Assembly: GCA_963792445.1 (NCBI GenBank)
Contig: CAWBWO010000020.1
Coordinates: forward strand, 47,547 to 111,546
Origin: Rummeliibacillus sp963792445
GTDB lineage: Bacteria > Bacillota > Bacilli > Bacillales_A > Planococcaceae
Direction: 5' to 3'
Length of the DNA: 64,000 bases
Position 1 is the stretch's first letter. Each line of letters opens with the position of its first letter. This document shows, piece after piece, positions 8,513 to 18,102 of this stretch. Under the pieces are notes generated by a model. That model did no database searches. It had not been told where the DNA came from and worked only from the letters and a program-made list of their open reading frames with translations. The position numbers were made by a program, and so were the translations under genes.

Positions 8513-9982
8513 TTGAATACGATTGTGCTTGTGGAATTTATATTGTATTGCATCTTCATGCTAGGCGTTGGCTACTACTTTAGTCGAAGAGATATGGGCC
8601 ATTCTGATTTCCTTTTAGGCGGTAAGCAAATTCCTGGATGGGTTTTAGCCTTTTCTGAACGTGCAACTGGTGAGTCCGCATGGTTATTACTCGGATATAC
8701 AGGGTTTGTTTACTCGACAGGTTTATCCGGCATTTGGGTAGCGATTGGGATTGCGTTAGGGATTTGTTTTTCATGGTTATTTTTAGCGAAACGATTTATG
8801 GAAGATGCAGAGAAATATCAAGTTATGACACTTCCAGGCTATTTAGCAAAACGATTTCCAACCCATGGGAAAATCATTTTATGGATCTCTACTATTCTAA
8901 TCTTTAGTTTTATGATGTTCTATTTTGGTGCACAAATTGCAGGGGCAGGCAAAACACTTTTTACCGTTTTCGGTATTCATACAACAATCGGTATGATTGT
9001 AAGTATTACGATTGTTATTCTCCTCTCTTATGCTGGTGGGTTTGTCAGTGTAGCATGGACGGATATGATTCAAAGTTTAATGATGCTTGCTACACTTGTC
9101 ATCCTTCCAATTGTTGCACTTTATAATATTTATACAGGTGACCTTTCAATTAGCCATGCATTAAGTACTTCTGGCTCTCACATTAATTCGTGGACTGGAG
9201 GCGTGACTGGCTTTGCACTAGGTCTTCTCTTATTTAACAATTTTGCTTGGTTCTTTGGTTTCCTTGGTGGGCAACCACAGCTTAGTTCACGCTTTATGGC
9301 TTTGAAAAATAAAAAAGAAGCAAATACAGGAACAGTCGTTGCGATTGTATGGACAATATTAGCTTATGCAGGTGCGTTTTTAATCGGAATTACTGCGATT
9401 ACTTTGTATCAAGATCACCAGTTTGCTGATGTGGAGACGGTACTTCCATATATGGCACTTGATCTCCTACCGCCATGGGTTGCAGGGCTATTACTTTCGG
9501 GGATTTTGGCTGCGATTATTTCAACTGCCGATTCACAACTTCTCGTGATGACAAGTTCTGTAAGTGAAGATATTGTTACGAAAGCAATGGGGAAAAAATT
9601 ATCAGAAAAGCAACTTGTTAAGATTTCGAGAATTACGATTATCTTAGCTGGTCTCGTTGGTTTAATCATTGCACTAACATCCAAATCACTTGTGTACTTA
9701 GTAGTTAGTTGGGCATGGGCAGGGGTTGGCTGTACCTTATCACCTGCCATTATCCTAACATTTATCTGGAAGCGCTATTCTGGTATCGGTGTAATTGCGA
9801 CCATTTTTGCCGGTTTCATCAGTACTCTGATCTGGATTTCTACGCCACTTGAAGAAATTATCAGTTCACGATTTTCAACGTTTGTTTTAGCTACACTATT
9901 CGGCATCATCTTCAGTCTTCTATTCCCTGATAAACAAAAAGCACAACAAGATGCAGAAGATCAAGATGAAGTAGTGGCATAA
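8513..9982 (+). CDS. Sodium:solute symporter, PutP/SSS family
   Basis: 489-residue membrane protein with about 12-13 hydrophobic segments. Family features are RDMGHSDFLLGGKQIPGW near residues 23-40, ERATGESAWLLLG, the SYAGGFVSVAWTD segment and SGILAAIISTADSQLL (residues about 330-345). The last contains the Ser/Thr Na+-site region of PutP-type transporters. It imports an amino acid or organic acid with Na+. The start is TTG 8513 after AAAGGAGA, 41 bp from the cyclodeaminase stop, so the genes are likely co-transcribed. A terminator follows. Confidence 0.92.
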   Translation: MNTIVLVEFILYCIFMLGVGYYFSRRDMGHSDFLLGGKQIPGWVLAFSERATGESAWLLLGYTGFVYSTGLSGIWVAIGIALGICFSWLFLAKRFMEDAEKYQVMTLPGYLAKRFPTHGKIILWISTILIFSFMMFYFGAQIAGAGKTLFTVFGIHTTIGMIVSITIVILLSYAGGFVSVAWTDMIQSLMMLATLVILPIVALYNIYTGDLSISHALSTSGSHINSWTGGVTGFALGLLLFNNFAWFFGFLGGQPQLSSRFMALKNKKEANTGTVVAIVWTILAYAGAFLIGITAITLYQDHQFADVETVLPYMALDLLPPWVAGLLLSGILAAIISTADSQLLVMTSSVSEDIVTKAMGKKLSEKQLVKISRITIILAGLVGLIIALTSKSLVYLVVSWAWAGVGCTLSPAIILTFIWKRYSGIGVIATIFAGFISTLIWISTPLEEIISSRFSTFVLATLFGIIFSLLFPDKQKAQQDAEDQDEVVA

Positions 9983-10038
9983 AATCGTTTGTAAAAAGAG
10001 GATTCTTACAAAATAAATTTAATTAGATTAGTAATAAT

Positions 10039-10080
10039 AAAAGGCTACAGAGTAACTTCAATTACTTGATGTAGCCTTTT
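10039..10080 (+). terminator. Terminator after the symporter gene
   Basis: Eleven-bp stem AAAAGGCTACA/TGTAGCCTTTT (10039-10049, 10070-10080). It separates the transporter from the regulator gene, though partial read-through is possible. Confidence 0.8.
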
Positions 10081-10108
10081 CACCTTCTACTTGAAAGGAA
10101 TGCTGCAT

Positions 10109-11320
10109 ATGCAATTACTTGAACATATCGCACAAAACATAGTAGAAAAAACCAATGAAATTCTAGAGTATCCAATTAGTATTACAGATAATGAAGGAAT
10201 TATCATAGGCTGTACAGATAAAACACGGATCGGTATTTTCCACCAACCATCACTTGAAGTGGTGAAAAAAAATGATGTAATTGCTTGTCATTATGAGTTA
10301 AAAAATATTATTCTTCCTGGGGTAAATGCACCGATTAAGTTTAACAACAAAGTGATTGGAGTACTTGGAATCGTAGGAGATCCAAACGAAGTCGAAAAAT
10401 ATGTACAGCTTGTTAAAAATCAAGTAGAAATGATGTGCCAAGAAGCATTCCGCAATGAAATGATCGAATTAAAAGAAAAAATGATAGAAATATTCGTCCA
10501 TCAATTAATTAATTTTCACGACGATACATTGGAAGTAAAAGAACAAATACAGCAATATGCGAACCTACTAGAGTTTGATTTACATAAAAGTAGAGTATGC
10601 CTTGTGATAAAAATTAACCGAAAACCTCTTTCATCCTCTTCTAAAAAGAACAATGATGAATTTTTAGGCCATTTTCAATATTTTCAAAAAGAAGTGATTG
10701 GCTTTTTGCATTTAATCTTCCATGAGTGCAAAGATGATATGATTTCACTTCTTGATTTTGAACGATTTCTTGTAATCAAAACGCTTCCCTATAAGGAATC
10801 GTATTCGTCATTACTCGAGCGTTTAGAAGAAAAGCTTATGAAAATTAATACTTTTGTGGAAACAAAATTCCCTGCTACTGTATCGATTGCAGTTGGTGAT
10901 ATCAATCATGGTATGAAAGGGATTGCAGAATCTTATCAAAATGCCCTCAAAGCTATGAATCTTGGTACAAGTATTTCGGATGAATCGAACATACATGTTT
11001 ATAAAGAACGAGAAACATTACTTTGGTTATTACCAAAAGAACTGAAATCCGATTACCAAGAAAAATTATTACGAAGTATTACACCATTAATCAAACACGA
11101 TAGTTATGATGCATTATCTGCTACCTTTATCGAATTCTGCAAATGTAATATGAATTTAAGTGAAGCTTCAAGGAATCTATTTATTCATCGAAATACCATG
11201 ATCTATCGATTAGAGAAAATACGAGAGATTACATCACTCAATACAAATAGCTTTGAACATTGTATGTTATTGTTTACAGCCATTCAATGCTATGAAGAAT
11301 CCAAACAAAAAAGCGGTTAG
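10109..11320 (+). CDS. CdaR/PucR-type transcriptional regulator (sugar-diacid recognition domain)
   Basis: About 403 residues. The N-terminus (1-130) matches the diacid-recognition domain of CdaR-type activators (EHIAQNIVEKTNEILEYPISITDNEGIIIGCTD). A middle GGDEF-like/CdaR domain follows, then a C-terminal helix-turn-helix of the PucR type (LSEASRNLFIHRNTMIYRLEKIREIT). Such proteins activate carboxylate or diacid catabolic genes. Start: ATG 10109 sits nine bases after AAAGGA; a TTG at 10091 precedes that site and is unlikely. It lies between the oxidase/symporter genes and the convergent nine-gene CoA-ester operon, so it is the obvious candidate regulator of either. Confidence 0.88.
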   Translation: MQLLEHIAQNIVEKTNEILEYPISITDNEGIIIGCTDKTRIGIFHQPSLEVVKKNDVIACHYELKNIILPGVNAPIKFNNKVIGVLGIVGDPNEVEKYVQLVKNQVEMMCQEAFRNEMIELKEKMIEIFVHQLINFHDDTLEVKEQIQQYANLLEFDLHKSRVCLVIKINRKPLSSSSKKNNDEFLGHFQYFQKEVIGFLHLIFHECKDDMISLLDFERFLVIKTLPYKESYSSLLERLEEKLMKINTFVETKFPATVSIAVGDINHGMKGIAESYQNALKAMNLGTSISDESNIHVYKERETLLWLLPKELKSDYQEKLLRSITPLIKHDSYDALSATFIEFCKCNMNLSEASRNLFIHRNTMIYRLEKIREITSLNTNSFEHCMLLFTAIQCYEESKQKSG

Positions 11321-11344
11321 AGTTGAGACTCTATGCCGCTTTTT
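11307..11344 (+). terminator. Shared terminator between convergent regulator and dehydrogenase genes
   Basis: AAAAAAGCGG/CCGCTTTTTT outer stem with a second inner stem TAGAGT/ACTCTA. The regulator's TAG stop lies inside the hairpin. The A-rich and T-rich flanks make it usable from both sides. Confidence 0.8.
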
Positions 11345-11353
11345 TATTTTCTA

Positions 11354-12430
11354 TTAACCTAGTTTTGTTTTTAACTTTTGACAAATTGCATCGCCAACTT
11401 GTTCGGTTGTTGCATTTCCTCCAAGATCTGGTGTGACGATTTTTTCTAGTAAAACATCTTCCATCACATCCATAATTGCTTTAGCTGATTCTGGATGACC
11501 TAGGTGATCGAGCATCATACTTGTACACCAAATCGATGCAAGTGGGTTTGCGATTCCTTTACCTGCAATATCAGGTGCAGAGCCATGAACTGGTTCGAAC
11601 ATGGATGGATAGTTCTTTTCAGGGTTAATATTTGCAGATGGTGCAATGCCAAGCCCCCCTACAATTGCTGCGCCTAAGTCTGTCAAAATATCCCCAAATA
11701 GATTGGATGCAACAACAATATCCATCGTTTCTGGTTTACTTACGAAAAAGGCTGCAAGTGCGTCAATATGAACGGTATTGCTTGTTATATCTGGATATTC
11801 TTGATTGACTTTTTGCACATATTCATCCCAAAACGGCATCGTATGATTGATCCCATTTGATTTTGTCGCAGCAGTAACATGTTTCTTTTTTCCTTTTTGT
11901 CGAGCTAGTTCAAATGCATAACGTAAAACTCTTTCTGTACCTTTTTTTGTAAAGACAGCATTTTGAATGGCCATATCTAAATCTGTTCCTTCATAGATAC
12001 GGCCACCAATATTGGAATACTCACCTTCGTTATTTTCACGAATCACGATAAAGTCAAGATCCTCTTGAGTTTTCCCTGCAAGTGGTGATTGAATTCCTTT
12101 TAGAAGTTTTACTGGACGTAAATTGATATATTGTTGGAATTGTCTTCTAATAGGTAAAAGTAAACCCCAAAGAGATACATGATCTGGTACGCCCGGATAT
12201 CCTACTGCTCCAAGGAAAATGGAATCAAAATCTTTTAATTGATCCAAGCCATCCTCAGGCATCATACGACCATTTTTTGCATAGTATTCGCAACTCCAAT
12301 CGAATTCTTTATAAGATAAAGAAATTCCGCCATGAAGATTACAAACCGTATCTAACACTTTTTTCCCTTCTCTTACAACATCTACGCCAATCCCATCTCC
12401 AGGAATTAAAGCAATTGAATATTGATCCAT
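11354..12430 (-). CDS. Tartrate/D-malate dehydrogenase, isocitrate/isopropylmalate dehydrogenase family
   Basis: About 358 residues. It has IALIPGDGIGVDVV at the N-terminus and the segment DWSCEYYAKNGRMMPEDGLDQL, which is characteristic of the TtuC/YeaU tartrate and D-malate dehydrogenase branch. It also has the family signature around NLFGDILTDLGAAIVGGLG. The enzyme oxidises D-malate or tartrate with NAD+ and divalent metal, decarboxylating D-malate to pyruvate. Start: ATG 12430 is six bases after AGGGGA; ATG 12436 is directly at the site. It is the last gene of the minus-strand run, 4-10 bp after the D-2-hydroxyacid dehydrogenase gene. Confidence 0.9.
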   Translation of the reverse strand: MDQYSIALIPGDGIGVDVVREGKKVLDTVCNLHGGISLSYKEFDWSCEYYAKNGRMMPEDGLDQLKDFDSIFLGAVGYPGVPDHVSLWGLLLPIRRQFQQYINLRPVKLLKGIQSPLAGKTQEDLDFIVIRENNEGEYSNIGGRIYEGTDLDMAIQNAVFTKKGTERVLRYAFELARQKGKKKHVTAATKSNGINHTMPFWDEYVQKVNQEYPDITSNTVHIDALAAFFVSKPETMDIVVASNLFGDILTDLGAAIVGGLGIAPSANINPEKNYPSMFEPVHGSAPDIAGKGIANPLASIWCTSMMLDHLGHPESAKAIMDVMEDVLLEKIVTPDLGGNATTEQVGDAICQKLKTKLG

Positions 12431-12440
12431 CGTCATTCCC

Positions 12441-13436
12441 CTATTCTTGTTTTATGGTGTTTAAAACTTCTGGGTTTGCAATATATTGAGGGCGATTACC
12501 AGTTAATACTTTGATGACATTTTCAGCTACTGTTGTTGACATGATGAAATTACTTTCAATCGTTGTCCCACCAACATGTGGTGTCACAATGACATTTGGT
12601 AAGCTTAAAAGCGGGAGATCCTCTTTTGGAGGCTCCGGATCGAAAACGTCTAGCCCTGCTCCCCTAATTTTACCATTTTTTAAATAGTGATATAAGTCAT
12701 CTTGGTTAATAATTGCACCCCTAGCTGTGTTAATGAGAAAGGCAGTTGGTTTCATTAAAGAGAATAGACGTTGGTCTATCGAATATTTTGTGTGCGCATT
12801 TAATGGAATATGGATGGAAATAAAGTCACTTTGACGAAAAACCTCTTCCATATTGGTATTGATTTTCACACCCAATTCATCTGCAACTTGATGTTTTTCG
12901 GGTTTGTATTCTCTAACCCATGCTGTCACTTCCATATCAAAACCTAAAGTTAGCATTTTCGCTACCTCTTTTGAGATATTTCCAAATCCAATGAGTCCTA
13001 CTTTTTTTCCTTTTAATTCAATGGATGGAATTTCCACTCTCGAATTATAATTCCCCATTTTCATTTGCTCATGGAAAGGAATGACCGATTTTGCTAATGC
13101 CATGATCAGCATCACTGTGTGCTCAGCAGTCGATTTTTTATTGACGGCTGGAGCATGTAATACGGGAATTCTCTTTTTGGTTGCATACGCTACATCGATA
13201 TTATCTAATCCTACCCCAGCTCCTGAGATGACTTTTAAGTTAGGGTTTGCATCAATGATTTCTTTCGTGATTTTAGCAGGTGCTCGAAGGACAATACCTT
13301 CTACGTCTTTTACGAGTTGACATAGATGGCCAATATCATATTGGTCTGTTCGGATAACTTCTGCACCTTTTTGTAAAATCTCCTCTCCAGCTGGATGATA
13401 CATGGAGAGAATTTGTAAAACTCGTGGTTTGCTCAA
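12441..13436 (-). CDS. D-2-hydroxyacid dehydrogenase (PGDH/hydroxypyruvate reductase-like)
   Basis: About 331 residues. It has the NAD-binding motif GLIGFGNISKEVA, catalytic Arg in NTARGAIINQ, Glu in DVFDPEPPK and His in VTPHVGGTT. These enzymes interconvert 2-keto and D-2-hydroxy acids; phosphoglycerate, hydroxypyruvate/glyoxylate or a longer chain are all possible. It lacks the C-terminal ACT domain of long SerA forms. Start: GGAGG directly abuts ATG 13445, while TTG 13436 sits nine bases after it and gives MSKPRVLQIL, so TTG is preferred. It lies ten bases after the thiolase stop and just before the tartrate/malate dehydrogenase. Confidence 0.88.
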   Translation of the reverse strand: MSKPRVLQILSMYHPAGEEILQKGAEVIRTDQYDIGHLCQLVKDVEGIVLRAPAKITKEIIDANPNLKVISGAGVGLDNIDVAYATKKRIPVLHAPAVNKKSTAEHTVMLIMALAKSVIPFHEQMKMGNYNSRVEIPSIELKGKKVGLIGFGNISKEVAKMLTLGFDMEVTAWVREYKPEKHQVADELGVKINTNMEEVFRQSDFISIHIPLNAHTKYSIDQRLFSLMKPTAFLINTARGAIINQDDLYHYLKNGKIRGAGLDVFDPEPPKEDLPLLSLPNVIVTPHVGGTTIESNFIMSTTVAENVIKVLTGNRPQYIANPEVLNTIKQE

Positions 13437-13455
13437 TTCGCACATCCTCCAAATA

Positions 13456-14650
13456 CTATACTCGAAGATTTTCTACAATCGTTGCAATGCCTTGTCCGCC
13501 ACCGATACATGCTGTGATTAACCCATATCTACCGCCTGTTTTTTCCAGTTCATTCATCATTTTCACGGTTAAGATAGCCCCGGTACCGCCAATTGGGTGA
13601 CCTAATGCAATCGCACCGCCGTTTACATTTAGTTTTTTAGTGTTAATATTTAACTCTTTCACAACAGCAAGTGTTTGTGCTGCAAAGGCCTCATTTAACT
13701 CAATTAAATCAATATCATCAAGCGTTAACCCTGCGACTTTCAAAGCCTTCAAAGTGGCAGGTACGGGACCAATTCCCATAATTTCTGGCGCTACGCCAAC
13801 AGATGCTTGTGCAACAATGCGAAGTCTTGGCGATAACCCTCTTTTTGCGGCAGCTTCTTCTGACATCATGACAAGTGCTGCAGCGCCGTCATTCCGACCG
13901 CTTGAATTCCCAGCTGTTACCGTACCACCGGCTTTAAATACAGGTTTTAATGCTGCTAGTTTTTCAAGGTTTGTCAAACGTGGGTGTTCATCACGATCAA
14001 AGTGAATCATTTCTTTTCTTGTTTTGATTTCATAAGGAACGATTTCATTTTTAAATTTTCCATTTTCAATAGCAGCTGACTGCTTTTTGTTGACTTTCAA
14101 ATGAAAATTCATCTTGTTCTTCACGGCTAATGTTATATTTATAGGCTAGGTTTTCAGCTGTTAACCCCATTGTTAAATTGCCGTAAATTTCAATCGGTTG
14201 AGCTCTTGGTTGACTTTCTGTGTTGGAATCTACAAGTTCCGCATTTCCTGCACCGTAACCATAACGGGCTTTTCGTAAATAATACGGAGCGTTACTCATG
14301 CTTTCTGCACCACCAGCTAATATGACATCTGAAATGCCACAGATAATTTGCTGTGCCGCGTTGTTAATTGCTTGAAGCCCAGAACCGCATTGGCGATGAA
14401 CTGTATAACCTGCAACTTCGATTGGCAGTTCCGCTCTTAATGCGGCAAGCCTCGCTAAGTTTGGCACATCTGCGCTTTGCTTCGCATGTCCCCATACCAC
14501 TTCTTCGACATCAGAAGAATCGATACCACTTCTTTTAATTGCTTCACGCATTACTTTTTCAGATAGAAAATCAACCTCAACGTCCTTTAATGTTCCACCC
14601 ATCCGTCCAATCGCAGTTCGAACGCCATCAATTATAACCGCATTTCCCAT
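13456..14650 (-). pseudogene. Acetyl-CoA acyltransferase (thiolase), single frameshift
   Basis: Two overlapping frames give one thiolase of about 397 residues. The family cleaves 3-ketoacyl-CoA with CoA, or condenses acyl-CoAs. Seen here: nucleophile Cys88 in HRQCGSGLQAI, GGAIALGHPIGGTGA with the catalytic His, and the second Cys in ITACIGGGQG. The frame changes near 14077: one frame ends SQQKAVSCY-stop, the other continues KQSAAIENGKF. Removing one base yields QQKASAAIENGKF, the expected family sequence. A single inserted base is the simplest explanation. It is in the middle of the CoA-ester operon, so loss would block its last step. Confidence 0.9.
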
Positions 14651-14735
14651 TCGTACACCCCCGATTAAATTGAAAATATAGTAGTCACAAACTTTAATAG
14701 CATTGAATTGTCAAAAATGTGCGCATGGCAATTCT

Positions 14736-15884
14736 CTATAAAAATTCTCGTTTTAATTCACTTGCAATGATGTTTTTCTGAATTTGGCTTGTACCTTCGT
14801 AGATTTTCGTGATTCTAGCATCTCGATAGTAGCGTTCGATTGGATAGTCTTTCATATAACCGATACCTGCATGGATTTGAACGGCTAGGTCTGCTATACG
14901 GTTATATACTTCTGAACCATAAAGTTTAGCCATTGCAGCTTCCTTCACAACTCGTTTTCCTTGATCTGACATCCATGCAACACGGTACGTAATGGAACGA
15001 AGGAGTTCAATTTCCATCGCCATATCCGCTAACATATGAGACACAGCTTGTTGTTCGAAAATTGGCTTGTTAAATTGAACTCGTTGCATTGCATAGTCCA
15101 TGCTATGTTCAAGTAATTTTTCACAAGAACCTAGATTTCGAGCAGCTAGTCCTGCACGACCGTTAGCTAGGATTTTCAATGCATTAACGTAGCCTTTTCC
15201 TTCCTCACCTAGGACATTCTCTACAGGTACTTCTAAGTTTTCAAAGAAAAGTTCTGCTGAATGTGAACCACGAAGCCCCATTTTTTTCTCGACATTTCCT
15301 ACGATGAAACCTGGAAAATCCTTTTCAACGATAAAGGAAGTAATCCCTTTTGCACCTTTGCTTGGGTCTGTCACTGCCATTACCGTGAAGATATTGCCGC
15401 AAACTGAATTGGTGATATAGTGTTTTGAGCCATTGATAATATATTTGTCACCAACGCGTTCTGCTCTTGTTTTTAAATTGGCTGCATTCGATCCGGCACT
15501 TGGTTCTGTTAATGCGAAGGCGCCAATCCATTCACCGCTAGCCATTTTCGGTAAATATTTTTCTTTTTGCTTTTTTGTACCGAGCTCTACGATGCCAACT
15601 GTTCCGATTCCGGTATGTGCACCAATTAGGGTTGTATAGCCATTATGTGTTTTACCTAATTCTTCATAAATCGCACATTTGCCAACCATATCAAGTCCAA
15701 GCCCACCGTATTCTTCTGGAATACTTAAGCCAAATAAACCCATTTTCTTTGATTGCTCTACAATATGAGCTGGAATTTCATCGTTTTCTTCGATTTCCAT
15801 GGCTACTTTTTCTACTTCCTCTTGCACAAAATCATGTACCGCCTTTTTTAATAATTGGATATCTTCAGATAATGTAAAATCCAT
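14736..15884 (-). CDS. Acyl-CoA dehydrogenase
   Basis: 382-residue flavoprotein of normal family length. N-terminal helical domain, FALTEPSAGSNAANL in the FAD/substrate loop, VQFNKPIFEQQAVSHMLADM, and the C-terminal catalytic Glu363 in KIYEGTSQIQKN. It introduces the 2,3-double bond in acyl-CoA and passes electrons to ETF. Chain-length or dicarboxyl specificity cannot be read here. Ribosome site AAGGGGG precedes ATG 15884. It is 14 bp from the enoyl-CoA hydratase gene and is in the same operon. Confidence 0.95.
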   Translation of the reverse strand: MDFTLSEDIQLLKKAVHDFVQEEVEKVAMEIEENDEIPAHIVEQSKKMGLFGLSIPEEYGGLGLDMVGKCAIYEELGKTHNGYTTLIGAHTGIGTVGIVELGTKKQKEKYLPKMASGEWIGAFALTEPSAGSNAANLKTRAERVGDKYIINGSKHYITNSVCGNIFTVMAVTDPSKGAKGITSFIVEKDFPGFIVGNVEKKMGLRGSHSAELFFENLEVPVENVLGEEGKGYVNALKILANGRAGLAARNLGSCEKLLEHSMDYAMQRVQFNKPIFEQQAVSHMLADMAMEIELLRSITYRVAWMSDQGKRVVKEAAMAKLYGSEVYNRIADLAVQIHAGIGYMKDYPIERYYRDARITKIYEGTSQIQKNIIASELKREFL

Positions 15885-15898
15885 TTACTTTAGCCCCC

Positions 15899-16675
15899 TT
15901 ATTTTCCTTCGAATTGTGGTTTTCTTTTTTCGAGAAACGCTTGTGTCCCTTCCCTTTTGTCCTCTGATCCCATGACAATGGTTTGGGAAAGTTTTTCTAG
16001 GTAAAGTGCTGTTTCGATTTCAATATCTGCTCCACGATTTACAGCGGCTTTCGCTAAACGCAATGCTAGTGGTCCTTTAATCTTGATTTTATTGGCATAT
16101 TCTTTTGCCTTATCAATCAGTTCTTCTTGTGGCACAACACTACTAACTAGTCCTATATTGACAGCTTGTTCTGCTGTGATGATATCACCTGTAAGGACAA
16201 GCTCCATTGCTTTTCCTTTACCAATTGTTCTAGTCAATCGCTGTGTTCCGCCTGCACCTGGAATGATGCCAAGACCAACTTCTGGTAGCCCCATTTTCGC
16301 ATTTTGAGATGCCACACGGATGTCACAAGCAAGAGCAAGTTCTAATCCTCCACCCAAAGCAAAACCATTGATGGCTGCAATGGTCGGCTTATCATACTCT
16401 TCAATTTTGCGATAAGTAGCTGTCATATTTGGCTGAAGTGCATCCAACATCGTTCGCTTGTTTAACTCACGAATATCCGCACCAGCTGCAAATGATTTTT
16501 CTCCTGTTCCGGTAAAAATGATGACCCTGATATCTTGATTAGCTTTCCATTCTTCCAGTGCTTTTTCAATCTCTTGTAATGTTTCACGATTTAAGGCATT
16601 TCTTTGTTCAGGACGGTTGATTTTGATGAAGCCGATTTCATTCTCTTGTTCAACGACGATATTCGAAAAATTCAT
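15899..16675 (-). CDS. Enoyl-CoA hydratase/isomerase (crotonase family)
   Basis: About 258 residues. It has the oxyanion-hole segment SFAAGADIREL, then GGGLELALACDIRVAS and GLPEVGLGIIPGAGGTQRL, which carry the two catalytic Glu positions of true hydratases. It hydrates 2-enoyl-CoA to 3-hydroxyacyl-CoA. Start: ATG 16675 follows GGAGGT by about ten bases; an upstream TTG at 16693 lies within the ribosome site and is rejected. Between CoA-transferase and acyl-CoA dehydrogenase genes. Confidence 0.94.
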   Translation of the reverse strand: MNFSNIVVEQENEIGFIKINRPEQRNALNRETLQEIEKALEEWKANQDIRVIIFTGTGEKSFAAGADIRELNKRTMLDALQPNMTATYRKIEEYDKPTIAAINGFALGGGLELALACDIRVASQNAKMGLPEVGLGIIPGAGGTQRLTRTIGKGKAMELVLTGDIITAEQAVNIGLVSSVVPQEELIDKAKEYANKIKIKGPLALRLAKAAVNRGADIEIETALYLEKLSQTIVMGSEDKREGTQAFLEKRKPQFEGK

Positions 16676-16777
16676 CTTTTGCTTTACCTCCAAATTAAAT
16701 TAGTACTTACTCTACTTTCATCGTTTGTAGATTCTTTGAGATGATAAAATGGGCATCTGTTAACTCTTTTATTTCTT

Positions 16778-17383
16778 CTAACTCGTGTCTTCTGCCATTT
16801 CAGTTAGCACCAATGTTCCATTTTCATTTTTAAATACAGCTTTTTCCGTAACAATTAAATCCGCTGTTCGAATACCGGTTTGTGGGTAGGTTAGTTTTTG
16901 AATAATTTTAGGTTCTCCATTTTTGGATACATGTGTCATCGCAATGATGATTTTTTTAGCACTAGCTACTAAATCCATTGCGCCTCCAACTCCGAGGATG
17001 TCCTTACCTGGAACTGCCCAGTTGGCAATTTCGCCTTTTTCGCTAATTTGAAGAGCACCCATGACAGCGATATCTACATGTCCACCTCGTATCATGGCAA
17101 AGGAGTCAGAGCTTGAGAAAATAGATGCACCTGTGTCTAACGTAATCGGTTGCTTACTCGCACTAATAAGATTCATATCAATTTCTTCTTTAGGTGGTGT
17201 TGGTCCCATCCCAAGTAAACCGTTCTCAGATTGTAAATATACTTTGCTATCAGGTTTTAAATAGTTTTGGATTAATGACGGAATCCCTACACCAAGATTG
17301 ACTACAGCTCCTGGATGAAGCTCTTTTGCAATTCGTTTAGCGATTCGGATTCGCATTGATTGCTTGTTATCTACTACGCTCAA
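16778..17383 (-). CDS. scoB: 3-oxoacid CoA-transferase subunit B
   Basis: About 201 residues. The subunit carries the catalytic Glu in QSENGLLGMGP and the LGVGIPSL glycine-rich segment near the start. With ScoA it swaps CoA between succinyl-CoA and a 3-oxo or dicarboxylic acid. Start: TTG 17383 after AGGTGG is preferred over GTG 17395, which overlaps the ribosome site. It overlaps the end of scoA by 17 bases, so translation is coupled. Subunit type (acetoacetate versus 3-oxoadipate/adipate) cannot be resolved by inspection. Confidence 0.93.
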   Translation of the reverse strand: MSVVDNKQSMRIRIAKRIAKELHPGAVVNLGVGIPSLIQNYLKPDSKVYLQSENGLLGMGPTPPKEEIDMNLISASKQPITLDTGASIFSSSDSFAMIRGGHVDIAVMGALQISEKGEIANWAVPGKDILGVGGAMDLVASAKKIIIAMTHVSKNGEPKIIQKLTYPQTGIRTADLIVTEKAVFKNENGTLVLTEMAEDTS

Positions 17384-18068
17384 TATATTCACCACCTATT
17401 TTTTCATAGCGATCATTTAATACGATGAAATCTACATAGGCGTGTGGGGTGACAATTAGCTCTGGATCCAATGTGCCAGCTTCCACAATTTCATCCACTT
17501 CAGCGATGACTATATCTGCTGCTGTAGCCATCATTGGGTTGAAATTTCGCGCTGTTTTCGAATACACAAGATTGCCCATCGTATCTGCTTTGTCCGCTTT
17601 GATTAAGGCTATTTTTGCCCGGATTCCTCTAACAAAAAGATATTTCTCTCCATCAAAATCTCTTTCTTCTTTCCCTACTGCAAGCTCTGTTCCAACGCCT
17701 GTTCGTGTGTAGAAACCAGCAATCCCTGCACCACCTGCACGAATGGCTTCAGCTAATGTACCTTGCGGAATGAGTTCAATTTCTAACTCTCCTTTATTCC
17801 AAGCTTTTACTGCATCTCTATTTGTAGTGAAATAGGAACCAATTGCTTTTTTGATATGTTTTGAGATTAAAAGCTTTCCGAGCCCTTTTCCTGCTTCACC
17901 TAAGTTGTTGCTGATAATCGTTAATTCTCTCGCATTGTCTGATTCTGTTATGGTATCGATTAGCGTAAAAGGAGTGCCACAAATACCAAATCCCCCTACT
18001 AATAATCGGTCACCCTTTTGAATCTTATCGACTGCTTCTTTTGCGGAAATTTGTTTTTCGCAATGCAT
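17367..18068 (-). CDS. scoA: 3-oxoacid CoA-transferase subunit A
   Basis: 233 residues with the family's CoA-binding glycine loop VGGFGICGTPFTLID (about residues 22-36) and the TRTGVGTELAVGKE segment. It forms a heterodimer or tetramer with the overlapping scoB product and activates a carboxylic acid to its CoA ester. It lies 34 bp from the 3-hydroxyacyl-CoA dehydrogenase stop. Ribosome site GGAGGTG precedes ATG 18068. Confidence 0.94.
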   Translation of the reverse strand: MHCEKQISAKEAVDKIQKGDRLLVGGFGICGTPFTLIDTITESDNARELTIISNNLGEAGKGLGKLLISKHIKKAIGSYFTTNRDAVKAWNKGELEIELIPQGTLAEAIRAGGAGIAGFYTRTGVGTELAVGKEERDFDGEKYLFVRGIRAKIALIKADKADTMGNLVYSKTARNFNPMMATAADIVIAEVDEIVEAGTLDPELIVTPHAYVDFIVLNDRYEKIGGEYIERSR

Positions 18069-18102
18069 ATTGGTACACCTCCAATGCTATGAATCTTTCA
18101 TA

